Positions 8,896-17,625 of a stretch of 64,000 bases of DNA are shown one piece after another. The position numbers were made by a program, and so were the translations under genes. The notes beneath the pieces are model-generated. The model had not been told where the DNA came from. It ran no database searches and saw only the letters and a program-made list of their open reading frames with translations. The stretch's first letter is position 1, and every line of letters begins with the position of its first letter. This stretch comes from JAIBDK01 sp965261915 (GTDB taxonomy: Bacteria > Pseudomonadota > Gammaproteobacteria > Arenicellales > Poriferihabitantaceae), in the NCBI GenBank assembly GCA_965261915.1, contig CBDHDW010000013.1:1922001-1986000 (forward strand), given 5' to 3'.

Positions 8896-9390
8896 TCATC
8901 CAAAAACCATCCTGTTATCCAAGTCCAGTTCAAAGCGCCCATAGGGATTAACATGACTGTAGATTAACGGATTAAGCCCCCGATAATCTTCAGGAGCTAG
9001 ATGCTCTGTCCATTTCGGTTCTGCCAGTACAGATTGCATCATCTGCGTATTTACATAAACCAAAGATGCCTGAAGCAAGTGTAACGCATGCACGGATATT
9101 TCCTGATCCTCCCGACGGTTGGTTGCAATCTCACCACCCTTGCCAAAGAACACAAACCCATTGGCGCTGTTCCAATTCTCAACAACATTCAATCCTGCAT
9201 GGATTTCCCTGCGAAACCTTTCTTGCCGTAGATATTTACACAGAAAAATTGTTTTAATTGCGCGGCCCAACTCGCTGAGAGCTTTGTATGTTGGGTGCAT
9301 CACATCTGATCGCGCAAACCGCCGTAGGATAGCTTCAGGATCGGCGGTACCACTTTGCATCGCTGCGGCGTATTTGGAGAGCATAAAAAA
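8896..9390 (-). pseudogene. tnpA: Tn3-family transposase TnpA, C-terminal remnant
   Basis: About 160 residues correspond to the C-terminus of a Tn3 transposase (full proteins are close to 1000 residues). Diagnostic stretches are AIKTIFLCKYL, GLNVVENWNSANGFVFFGKGGE, NRREDQEISVHALHLLQ and PLIYSHVNPYGRFELDLDNRM. The N-terminal five-sixths is missing. The reading frame upstream of about 9390 belongs to the neighbouring ISKra4 element. Together with the resolvase gene at 12594-13169 on the same strand this is the residue of one Tn3-type transposon. No left terminal repeat was found near 8873-8896. Confidence 0.88.
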
Positions 9391-9747
9391 GTGGGGGGCA
9401 ATTAAGCCGCCAGTTTCAGATTTGATACATTTTGCTCTCTGACTTGCCCTTCTATTTTCAACCCTGGGCGCCACCATAAAAATATGTTTTTCAGATCGCC
9501 GTTAAGCACAGCAGTTCGGGTTTGCAAAAGATAATGGGCGCCTTTGTGGCACCACTGCATCTGTTGTTTCTTTACCATCCTCTTGGCAACAACCTCGTTA
9601 ACCGTTGATTCCACAAAGGCCGTCGAGATGAATTCCCCATATCGATACAGCTCGCCATAATTGGGTATCATCACTTGGTTGTTGTCAATATATGTATATA
9701 TTTCAACGAGATGTTTGTAAAATTTTTTCCGATTTTCGTAGTTTATA

Positions 9748-10939
9748 CTCCCACGACTGAATTGACCTGAACATTTTTGGTTTATCGAGTCAATTTGACG
9801 CGGCGCATTTATTGAAACTCTATCGCATTGTGCCCGCATGAGCGAGTACCCAAAAACCCTTAACCTGACTGACAACCAACGCATGGAACTTGCAGCGATC
9901 TGCCGCCGCCGCAAGGTGGATGCCCTTGAGTGGAAGCGAGCCCGGGCTTTTTTGCTGCTGGATGCGGGCTATGATGCCAAACTGGTTTGTGAAATTCTGG
10001 ACATCGGCCCCACGGTTCTGACGGAATGGAAGTTTGCCTTTGCCGCTCAGGGATTGTCATTTTTCGGCCTGAAAGATTATAGCCAGCGTCAGGGCCATTT
10101 GTCAGTGGCACAAGAGGGGATGATCAAAGCGCATTTCAGCGCAAACCCCGTCCGCAATACCTCTGAAATATGCGCGTATATTCGTGCATAATACGGCCAG
10201 AACTATTGCTCGTCAGGTGCTGCGAAGCTGATGGGCCGCTTGGGGTTTGTGTATAAAAAGCCCAAGTCCCTGCCTGCTCAGGCCGATGAGTCAGCACAAG
10301 AAGCTTTCATCGCAGATTATGAGGCGCTGATGACAGGGTTAGATGATGATGAGATGGTTGTGTTCTCGGATGCGGTGCATCCCACACACCAAAGCCGCCC
10401 AGCCCATGGCTGGTTTCCCGAAGATCAGAAGACCGCGATCAAATCCACATCAGGTCGCAAGCGGTTGAACATCCAAGGTGCGCTTGATCTTGAGACATTC
10501 CAATTCACCTTTGTCGAAGCCGAAAAGATAAACGCGCAGACAACGCGACAGATGTTGGAAAAGCTGGAGCGCAACAATCCGACAATGACGAGAATCCACG
10601 TCTTTATGGACAATGCTCGGTATCATCATGCCAAAGTACTCCAGCCATGGCTCAACAACCCCAACCGTAAGGTGAAGCTGCACTTCCTGCCACCATACGC
10701 GCCACATCTGAACCCGATAGAACGCCTCTGGAGTGTGATGCACAAATGGGTGACGCACAATCAGCACTACGCCACATTCAACCAGTTTACCGAGGCAATT
10801 CTACAGTTCTTCCGCCAAACCCTGCCCGCAAATTGGAAAGATTTCCGCGATACCGTCAGTGACAACTTTCGCATCATCTCACACGACGAATACAAAATCA
10901 TCTGATCACATAAAAATCAGGTCAATTCAGTCGCGGGAG
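9748..10939 (+). mobile_element. IS630-family insertion inside ISKra4
   Basis: A 1192-bp element with near-perfect 23-bp inverted ends: CTCCCACGACTGAATTG at 9748 and CTCCCGCGACTGAATTG read inward from 10939, both continuing ACCTGA. The dinucleotide TA flanks both sides (9746-9747 and 10940-10941), the known target duplication of IS630/Tc1-type elements. It is inserted in the ISKra4 transposase gene, opposite in orientation. Confidence 0.93.
9838..10905 (+). pseudogene. IS630-family transposase with one in-frame stop
   Basis: Both halves are in the same frame, separated only by a TAA at 10189-10191 after ...CAYIRA. The sequence then resumes YGQNYCSSGAAKLMGRLGF, so the stop probably replaced GAA. 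The N-terminal half has the helix-turn-helix; the C-terminal half has all catalytic residues in VVFSDAVHP, VFMDNARYHH and LNPIERLW. A single nonsense change at codon 118 thus inactivates an otherwise complete 355-residue transposase. Confidence 0.9.
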
Positions 10940-11860
10940 TATAGTTCAACATCGTCGCAAATCGCACAGCACATGTCTATTTTATCCAGGGCCTCTTCAA
11001 CATTTCCGTGCCACAGGTACCATTTGGCACTCTCAAGATACTTAAGCACTGTGGCCCCGGCATCAATATCCTTTTTTTCCAATCCCTTGGCAAACTGATT
11101 GAGGACAGTGAGCCGCATTGTCACGTGGAACCAGTCGAGAACATGGCGAGATTCCGGATACATTCTAAATTGCAGGTCTCTTAAATTATCTGCTCCATCG
11201 GACAAAAAGGTGATTTGCTGATTGGCCTGCATCCCTTGATCAGACAGCATATTCATAAGCTTTCTTCTCGAATGATCCTCTATTTTCTGAACAAAATCAA
11301 AGCGTTTCGGTGCCTTTTCTTTTGAAAAAGATTTGCCGACGATCACTTCAAAATGTGTATTTTTGGCGTGCCAGTTCCGGACGTACCCGCCATCAATGCC
11401 AACAGTTATCGGCTTGCCTGGTTTGGCTAAATCCCCCCACTCATAAGGGCATCCTGAAATATACTCAGGCTTTCCTTCCAGTTCCCGTTCCTGACGCCTG
11501 GCAACCTGATGTAAATGATTTCTAACCGTTGAGGCATTGAGGGCGGCCCCAACAGGAAGAATGTCTTTCAGCAAATTGGCCGTCAAACCATAGGCCATTA
11601 AAGAGGCCCACTTCGTCTCGATATACTGTAATTCGGGGCTGTTATGATCGGGGATCCATCCCGTTAACACGCTCACTGTCTTGGTTGCGGAGGCTTGGCA
11701 ATCGCAGCAATAGACCCGAAGACTTGAGACTGGCACAATCCCGAACAATGTTCGGTACTGGATGTCATGGTGGCCTTTCACCCGTCGCTTTTTTTGACAA
11801 TGGGGGCACTCAACATGCCTTTTGGTATAGAGTGCAGCCTGATGGGTGACCATCATGTTT

Positions 11861-12357
11861 CCTAATTACCACTATAGATAAGTCGCTCTATCCTGTATAT
11901 AATCACAGTCTATCTATTTGATTCATAAGGGGTATATCATGGCGCGTAATAAGGTGCAATTCCAGAAAGGGGTAGTTTGAACGATTTTATCAAACAGTAC
12001 GGTACCGAAGCCCAATGCTTCGATGCGCTTTATGCCTGGCGGTGGCCCAAAGGGTTTCAGTGTTCGGCCTGTGGTCACGACAAGTGCTGTCAGTTGACCA
12101 ATCGCAAACTTCAGCAGTGCAATCGTTGTAATCGCCAGACCTCACTGACGGCTGGCGAATGAAGCACAAGCTTATGAGACTGTGCAAGAAGCGATTAAGT
12201 CATGGAGTCGGCAACATCTGACCGAGGGCAGTACTGTTATCTCCGATGGTTTGGCGTGCTTTAATGCCGTTGTCGATGCAGGTTGCTTACATGACAAGAT
12301 GGTGTGCGGTGGCGGGAGAGCGTCTGAAGATAGGCTTATGTTAGATGGTAATTAGGT
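11861..12357 (+). mobile_element. IS1595-family derivative (internally deleted, 497 bp)
   Basis: Ends are an 11-bp perfect inverted repeat, CCTAATTACCA at 11861-11871 and TGGTAATTAGG at 12347-12357. Direct repeats TCATGTTT flank it at 11853-11860 and 12358-12365, an 8-bp target duplication as expected for IS1595. Full IS1595-family elements are about 1 kb, so roughly half of the transposase is missing. It is inserted in the ISKra4 transposase gene. Confidence 0.9.
11939..12340 (+). pseudogene. IS1595 (ISXO2-like) transposase remnant
   Basis: Starting at the ATG at 11939 the frame reads MARNKVQFQKG, then shifts by one base near 11972 into LNDFIKQYGTEAQCFDALYAW followed by the zinc ribbon CSACGHDKCC...CNRC. 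A large internal deletion follows. The last part reads ETVQEAIKSWSRQHL and STVISDGLACFNAV, from the catalytic region. Frameshift plus deletion make it non-functional. Confidence 0.82.
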
Positions 12358-12593
12358 CATGTTTTGGAGTGATTTCAAAAGATGCTTTGAATCCATAAGG
12401 GATAACCCGATATCGTCGGCATTATCGACTGGTTTATCCAGGCTGATAATATCCTCGACTTTGGTTTCACCGAAATCGTCTTTCACACTCACTTGAATTG
12501 TAAATTGCATATTATATCCCCTTATGTTGGGGTTCAGTGCCACTACAAAAAAATGCACCCGCACTGAATCCGTTTCGTTATTTTTCTGTAATA

Positions 12594-13169
12594 TCAATGG
12601 CTCCCTGCCAGTTGTTTGCGCAGCTTGTAGTAGGTCGAAACACCAAGGCCTACATGGTCACAAGCCAGTTTCAACTTGACCCCTTTAGCGGTGAGTACGT
12701 CCACCTTTGCTACTTTGTTAACATCAGCTGCTGGCCTGCCTGTCTTTTCTCCCCGGGCTTTCTTGGCGGCGATCCCATCGGCTTGACGCTCTTTGATCAG
12801 TGATCTTTCAAACTGGCTGAATGCAGACATCATATGAAGCTGTAGCTCTTGCATCGCATTCGGCTCCCCCGCACTGAATGTCAGTTTCTCTTTCAAAAAC
12901 ATCAACGATACACCCCTATCCCTGATGTTTACCGTGATGGCACACATGTCCATCATATTTCTGCACAGCCGGTCAATTGAAGAAACAACGATAGAGTCAC
13001 CGGACTTGACCGCGCTTAACATCGCTTGAAGCTGAGGCCTGTTAGGATCTTTACCGCTCGCCTTGTCTGTATATGTTTTATTGACACAATATCCCGACCC
13101 AGAGATTGCGTCTTCTTGTCTGGCTGTATTTTGATCCGTTGTACTGACCCTGATATAGGCGTAGATCAT
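12594..13169 (-). CDS. tnpR: Serine resolvase (Tn3 TnpR type)
   Basis: A 191-residue small serine recombinase. The catalytic serine lies in the opening MIYAYIRVSTTDQNTARQED. SSIDRLCRN, LTFSAGE and FERSLIKERQADGI are further family motifs, and a C-terminal helix-turn-helix ends ...GVSTYYKLRKQL. The gene looks intact. Its natural partner, a Tn3 transposase, survives only as a C-terminal remnant at 8896-9390. A res site would be expected just upstream (13170-13245), but I cannot define its subsites by eye. Confidence 0.88.
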   Translation of the reverse strand: MIYAYIRVSTTDQNTARQEDAISGSGYCVNKTYTDKASGKDPNRPQLQAMLSAVKSGDSIVVSSIDRLCRNMMDMCAITVNIRDRGVSLMFLKEKLTFSAGEPNAMQELQLHMMSAFSQFERSLIKERQADGIAAKKARGEKTGRPAADVNKVAKVDVLTAKGVKLKLACDHVGLGVSTYYKLRKQLAGSH

Positions 13170-13342
13170 TATCGCTACCTAACCTCTCTAAATATCATAG
13201 CGGTTTGTAGAATGATCCATAAACCCGGGTAAATCAATACTTTGTGAGACCTTTGCATAAATCTACCCAGGGCAGCGTTAAAATGGTGAAAAGATGTTCA
13301 TTCACTAAACGCTTGAGCACTAAACCATGAGGATACCGTCAA

Positions 13343-14382
13343 ATGTCTTGGAAATAAACCGCCCAATACTCGTTCGCAGATGCCCTTTTAATTGAGCATA
13401 AGTCATTGTCCAAACTAGATGATGTGCATGAAATTATCGATTGGAAACAGATCGAAACCACGCTCAGCCATCTTTATGCCAGCAAGCGCGGTGTGCCGGC
13501 ACTTGTGCCCTTTGGGTATACCCACCTTTGATGATGTTTAAGATACTGATTTTACAGGCGTGGTATAACTTAAGCGATGAAGCCTTAGAAGAACAGATAG
13601 CCCGGGATTTAATGTTCCGCCGGTTTATTGGTTTGAGTCTCAGTGATGCAGTACCCGATCATTCCACTATTTGGCGGTTTAGGAACTTATTACACACCGA
13701 AAATCTGCTTGATTCTTTATTGGTGCAGATCAATCATCATCTCGCTAAAAACAGTCTTATTGTTGCCACAGGCTCGGTCAATATTATCGATGCGACTGTG
13801 ATTGAGGCGAAGCAATGCCGTTCTAAAAAGAACAAACAAGGCGACAATACCCAAGACCCAGAAGCGGCATGGAACGTGAAAACGGCATCCGATGGCAGGC
13901 GTAAAAGTACCTACGGATTTAAGTTGCACGCCAATACTGATGAATATGGCTATCAAGAAAATGACCTATACGCCTGGCAATGTGCATGATTGATTGCATG
14001 ATTTTGGGGAGTTTGAACATCTGTTAGGCGATAGGCACGGACAAGTTTACGCAGACAGTGCCTATACCCACAGGGCACAAGTGCCAACAAAGACAATGAC
14101 GAGAAATTGGGTAAAGAAAACAATAGAATCCTGCACCGAGCTTATCGCAACACGCGATTAACGGAGCAACAAAAAGCACTGAATAAAATGTATAGCAGTG
14201 TCCGCTATGTGGTTGAACGCACCTTTGGCTTACTCAAACTGCATCACGGATTAGGCAAGGCAAGATACATGGGGTTAGCCAGAAACAAAACCCGCGCACA
14301 TCTGATTGCCATGAGCCATAACCTTAAAACTGGGATGAATATTTTCAAAGAACTGCAACGTTTAAAGGAGAGTTGCGCCTAA
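13343..14382 (+). pseudogene. IS5-family transposase (copy B), multiply broken
   Basis: Compared with copy A the gene has a stop at codon 5 (MSWK then TAA), two +17-bp replacements at about 13501 and 14062, a 2-base loss near 13950 and a scrambled stretch near 13990. Remaining long blocks include QAWYNLSDEALEEQIARDL and the C-terminal RYVVERTFGLLKLHHGLGK. The two +17 changes carry the same short sequence in opposite orientations and are listed as a repeat. Confidence 0.9.
13498..14085. repeat. Two inverted copies of a ~23-bp micro-insertion
   Basis: In IS5 copy B, 14063-14085 reads TATACCC, CAC... then GGGCACAAGTGCC; the reverse complement of 13498-13520 is the same with one mismatch. The motif joins a palindromic GGGTATACCC (complete in the first copy) to GGGCAC-AA-GTGCC. 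Relative to copies A and C each site gained exactly 17 net bases, replacing ATA- or TTA-type trinucleotides just before a GCC. The origin of the motif is unknown. Confidence 0.75.
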
Positions 14383-14609
14383 ATGGGCAATAAAACAGAT
14401 TAAAACCCACTAAAAGCGGTTAAAAGTGCCGAAATAGAGGCTTTTTTGGTGTCGTATTGATGATTGAGAGAACATGGGCGAAAAAATGAGGCAAATTTAT
14501 AAAAAATCACGTTGTTTGTGATGGGTGTTTTGTAGATTATGCAAAAGTCTCATCTACATGAGAGTACCGAGTTCTGCGCTCTGTTTTATTTGCTGTTTAG
14601 CGAAACCAG

Positions 14610-14873
14610 TCAAGCGGCAGCTCCGCAACATTTCTTGTATTTCTTCCCGCTTCCGCAGACACACCGTTCATTTCGCCCGATCTTTGCGGCTTCATGATGG
14701 ATGGGAGGCGATAGCTTTCTTTCCAGGTCCGTTAGATCCTCTTCCTTGTCCGGTTCAAACCCCAAAATAAAATGCCAGCCGTTTTCATGACAGGTATTGG
14801 CGATCATATCGACTTTTGAGTCATCGGCAACTCTTAAAATCAATGGGTTCTTTTTACTGCCCAGTTTGGCCAC
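14610..14873 (-). CDS. SEC-C/SWIM metal-binding protein, PBPRA1643 type
   Basis: An 87-residue protein with N-terminal block MAKLGSKKNPLILRVADD and a C-terminal SEC-C zinc motif, RNERCVCGSGKKYKKCCG. This matches the small family known from PBPRA1643 of Photobacterium. SEC-C motifs bind zinc and often mediate protein or nucleic-acid contacts; the exact role of the small proteins is not known. Here the gene is inside a transposon (14562-16675), so it is either a passenger or part of the element's own regulation. Confidence 0.8.
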   Translation of the reverse strand: MAKLGSKKNPLILRVADDSKVDMIANTCHENGWHFILGFEPDKEEDLTDLERKLSPPIHHEAAKIGRNERCVCGSGKKYKKCCGAAA

Positions 14874-14901
14874 GATTTTTGCTTGCTTCCCGTTGTAATC
14901 A

Positions 14902-15213
14902 CTACGCTTGCTTGAGTTTCATTGATAACTTTGAGTGCTCAATACTCAGCGCCACCCATTGTGCATTGAGCTTCTTGAACCGTTTATAGTTACTTATCTG
15001 GCCGCGTATATCGCCCACAAATTCCTTGCGAATATACTCCGTCCGGCTCTTCATATCCAGTGTATAGCTGACCTGATAATAAGGCCCAGTCTGACTCTCC
15101 CGGTCCTTGTATTGCTTCGTCAACGATCCAGGGCGCATAGCGCCCAGTAATGCTATGTCACCTTTGATCTTTGTCATACGCCGTTCAATTTGTGCGAGCC
15201 TTTTCTTTGTCAT
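14902..15213 (-). CDS. DUF6788-type small basic protein
   Basis: A 103-residue, lysine- and arginine-rich protein starting MTKKRLAQIERRMTKIKGD and containing GPYYQVSYTLDMKSRTEYI. I recognise the pattern as the DUF6788 type, which occurs beside transposase genes. The long helical ends and YxxSYT...R core suggest nucleic-acid binding, but no function is established. It is divergent from the transposase gene 49 bp away, so the promoters share a short interval. Confidence 0.6.
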   Translation of the reverse strand: MTKKRLAQIERRMTKIKGDIALLGAMRPGSLTKQYKDRESQTGPYYQVSYTLDMKSRTEYIRKEFVGDIRGQISNYKRFKKLNAQWVALSIEHSKLSMKLKQA

Positions 15214-15261
15214 TGATATAGCATATACATACTATGTTAGTTTGTCAAAAGGACACTGTCT

Positions 15262-16659
15262 ATGCTGTGGATCTATTGGTGGGATGCAATCATTTATCTT
15301 CGCCCGGCTTGCGCTCGTACCCGGACATTTATGTGGTTCGCCGTCTGTGTGGCGGGATTGACGGTTCGTACCGAACGAATGGGGGTGACGAGTATTGTCC
15401 GGGCGCTGGGGTTACAGGGGCGGTTTTATGACAACTTGCTGGATAACTTCCACAGCACCGGCATTAAGTTGGACTCAATGACGGTATTGTGGTCTCAACT
15501 TGTACTTCGACTGTTCCCTGGTCTGGTTCGAGTGAATGGCCGACTCGTGTTGGTGGGGGACGGCATTAAGGTCTCCAAACAGGGCAAAAAGATGCCTGCT
15601 GTGAAGCTGCTACATCAGGAATCCGAGTCAAATACCAAAGCGGAGTACATCATGGGACACTCCTTTCAGGCCGTCTCTATTCTTTCTCGTGCCGCCAATA
15701 GCGTGTTCGCTGTGCCGCTTGCCGCGAGGATTCATGAGGGGACCGTGTTATCGAATCGTGACCGGCGTACCCTGCTCGACAAAATGATCAGTCTACTGGC
15801 GATAGTCAGTATTCAGGAGCCGTATTATTTTGTCGCCGACGCCTATTATGCCAGCCAGAAAGTCGTTAATGGGCTTTTGAATGAGGGGAATCATTTGGTC
15901 ACCCGCGCCAGATCAAATGCGGTTGCCTACCAGCTGCATCATCAGCAACAGCCGAAAAAAAGAGGGCGGCCACGTAAGTATGGTGACAAGGTAAAACCAA
16001 GATCACTGTTTGGGTTGGTCGCATTGATGGAGGAGGCTCAAAGCCCTGTCTATGGCGAAAAAAACGTAGCTATCCGATACGCAGTCCATGATTTATTATG
16101 GAGACCGACCGGCAGTATTGTTCGGTTTGTCATTGTCGTTCACCCAACGAGGGGACGCTGTATACTCATGTCTACTGATACGTCATTATCGGCCCTCGAT
16201 ATCATTCACCTCTACGGTCTGCGATTTAAAATAGAGCATGCCTTCAAGCAGGCGGTTCATGTTATCGGTTCTTTTTCATACCATTTCTGGATGAGCGTAA
16301 TGAAGCCATTGGAGCGACGCAATGGTAATCAGCACCTTCACCGGGAATCAAAAAAATATCGCGATGGCGTCAAGCGAAAACTGAAGGCTTATCACGTCTT
16401 TGTACACGCGGGGATTGTTGCTCAAGGGCTACTTCATTACCTGGCATCTTGCCACACTCGGCTAGTCTGGAACTCTTTTGGCTCCTGGCTTCGAACGATC
16501 CGGCCCGGTCTAGCTCCGTCCGAGTTGGTGGTTGCCACTGCGCTACGCAGCAGCCTCCCGCATTTTCTCCTGGATACGGATTCTCGTACAAACTTCGCGA
16601 AATTCATCACGCAACGGCAAGACCTTGATAGAATGGCGCTATTTAGGCTTGTGTCATGA
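15262..16659 (+). CDS. DDE transposase, IS701/DDE_5-like
   Basis: A 465-residue transposase. The RNase-H-like fold is indicated by LVLVGDGIKVSKQGKKMPAV (first Asp), KAEYIMGHSFQAVSIL, YYFVADAYYASQKVV (second Asp) and YGLRFKIEHAFKQAVHV (Glu). A KKRGRPRKYGDKVKPRSLF linker in the middle is usual for DDE_5-type proteins. No frameshift or stop is visible, so the element may still be active. The exact start is uncertain because a more upstream GTG or TTG could be used. Confidence 0.8.
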   Translation: MLWIYWWDAIIYLRPACARTRTFMWFAVCVAGLTVRTERMGVTSIVRALGLQGRFYDNLLDNFHSTGIKLDSMTVLWSQLVLRLFPGLVRVNGRLVLVGDGIKVSKQGKKMPAVKLLHQESESNTKAEYIMGHSFQAVSILSRAANSVFAVPLAARIHEGTVLSNRDRRTLLDKMISLLAIVSIQEPYYFVADAYYASQKVVNGLLNEGNHLVTRARSNAVAYQLHHQQQPKKRGRPRKYGDKVKPRSLFGLVALMEEAQSPVYGEKNVAIRYAVHDLLWRPTGSIVRFVIVVHPTRGRCILMSTDTSLSALDIIHLYGLRFKIEHAFKQAVHVIGSFSYHFWMSVMKPLERRNGNQHLHRESKKYRDGVKRKLKAYHVFVHAGIVAQGLLHYLASCHTRLVWNSFGSWLRTIRPGLAPSELVVATALRSSLPHFLLDTDSRTNFAKFITQRQDLDRMALFRLVS

Positions 16660-16675
16660 GACTAACTCGGTACTC

Positions 16676-17625
16676 ATGAGGACCTTATTAAAGCTGGCGA
16701 TATTCTATTCCCTAGAAGAGGGAATTTGGGTCGTATAGCTTTAGCGCAAGAGGCTAATGAAGGCTGGATTTGTGGTACAGGCTGTTTAAGGGCGCGTCTA
16801 GGCGAAAATGTGCTACCCAGTTTTATCCATCAATATGTTCAATTGGATTACGTGGTGAAATGGCTTGAGAGTAATGCTCTCGGGCAAACAATGTTGAATC
16901 TTAATGCAGAGATAATTGCTACTTTGCCAATATATCTTCCCTCATATGATGGGCAAAAAGCAATTGCTGACACGCTCCAAACATGGGACACAGCCATTGA
17001 AAAAACCGAAGCGTTGATTGCTGCCAAAGAGCGTCAGTTCGGGTGGTTGAAGTCTAAATTACTAAAATCAGTTGCTGTAGGATATCAAAACAATAAAAAG
17101 CTTCTACCTGATATTTGTAAAATTAGGACGGGCAAGAAAGATGTCAACCAAGGGAATCCTGATGGACAATACCCTTTCTTTACTTGTGCAAAAGAGCATA
17201 CTTTCAGCGACAGTTATTCTTATGACATGGAAGCAATATTGCTTGCTGGAAATGGATACATTGGCAATCCAATTTTGTATCGCGGAAAGTTTGAGGCATA
17301 TCAAAGAACATATATTTTGCATGACTTTGCAGATGTAGATGCGGAATACCTTAATTACTTTCTTAGAAGAAGTTTGCAAAAGAAAATTGCTCAAGAAAAA
17401 CAAGAAGGAGCAATGTCTTACATTAAGCTTGGAACGCTTCAGAGTATCGAAATAATTGTTCCCTCAATTGAAGAACAAAAACGCATTGCTGAAATCCTGA
17501 ATACAGCCCAAGACGAAATCAACCTCCTCAAAAAGCTGGCTGATCAATACCGCACGCAAAAACGTGGCCTGATGCAAAAGCTGCTGTCCGGCGAATGGCA
17601 CATCAAAAACAAGGCAGCCGCATAA
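16676..17625 (+). pseudogene. hsdS: Type I restriction specificity subunit HsdS, 5'-truncated
   Basis: The open frame resumes at the right end of the IS701-like element with EDLIKAGDILFPRRGNLGRIA (GAGGACCTT...), the end of the first target-recognition domain. The central conserved helix DGQKAIADTLQTWDTAIEKTEALIAAK follows, then the second recognition domain and the C-terminal helix EEQKRIAEILNTAQDEINLLKK. The first ~120 residues are gone, lost with hsdM through IS5 copy B and a deletion. Its stop overlaps the hsdR start as TAATG. DNA binding by this half protein is unlikely. Confidence 0.88.

Larger units (their letters stand above)
9402..12510 (-). pseudogene. ISKra4-family transposase in three pieces
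   Basis: The N-terminal piece starts MQFTIQVSVKDDFGETKVED (ATG at 12510, preceded by GGGG). The middle piece contains a zinc-binding CPHCQKKRRVKGHH, QYRTLFGIVP, and the DDE region VGIDGGYVRNWH and FLSDGADNLRDLQ. The last piece carries AKRMVKKQQMQWCHKGAHYLLQTRTAVLN, broken as AKRMVKKQQMQW and CHKGAHYLLQTRTAVLN, the family C-terminus. Removing the IS1595 insert and one TCATGTTT copy rejoins the first two pieces in frame. Removing the IS630 insert leaves a frame mismatch near 9745, so an independent indel is also present. Confidence 0.82.
9391..12564 (-). mobile_element. ISKra4-family element, split by two later insertions
   Basis: Pieces of an ISKra4 transposase lie on the minus strand at 12363-12510, 10940-11860 and 9402-9747, interrupted by an IS1595 derivative and an IS630 element. 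Approximate ends are suggested by GTGGGGGGCAATT at 9391 and a similar GTGCGGGTGCATT (reverse strand, 12552-12564). The end match is imperfect, so the boundaries are tentative. The element lies between tnpR and the tnpA remnant of the older Tn3 transposon. Confidence 0.65.
13246..14551 (+). mobile_element. IS5-family insertion sequence, copy B (decayed)
   Basis: The ends match copy A: GAGACCTTTGCATAAATC at 13246 and the complementary ...GCAAAAGTCTC ending at 14551. Unlike copies A and C, no flanking duplication exists: TTTGT precedes and ATCTA follows. The right flank continues an hsdS reading frame while the left flank does not. This suggests that an adjacent deletion removed the original left target. 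Confidence 0.9.
14562..16675 (+). mobile_element. IS701-like element carrying two extra genes
   Basis: A 2114-bp element bounded by 12-bp perfect inverted repeats, GAGTACCGAGTT at 14562-14573 and AACTCGGTACTC at 16664-16675. ATGA lies directly outside both ends, a 4-bp target duplication. Inside are a plus-strand DDE transposase gene and, divergent from it, a DUF6788 gene and a SEC-C protein gene. Joining the flanks at ATGA restores an hsdS frame reading LHEDLIKAGD. Family naming as IS701-like rests on transposase type and the 4-bp duplication. Confidence 0.82.
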
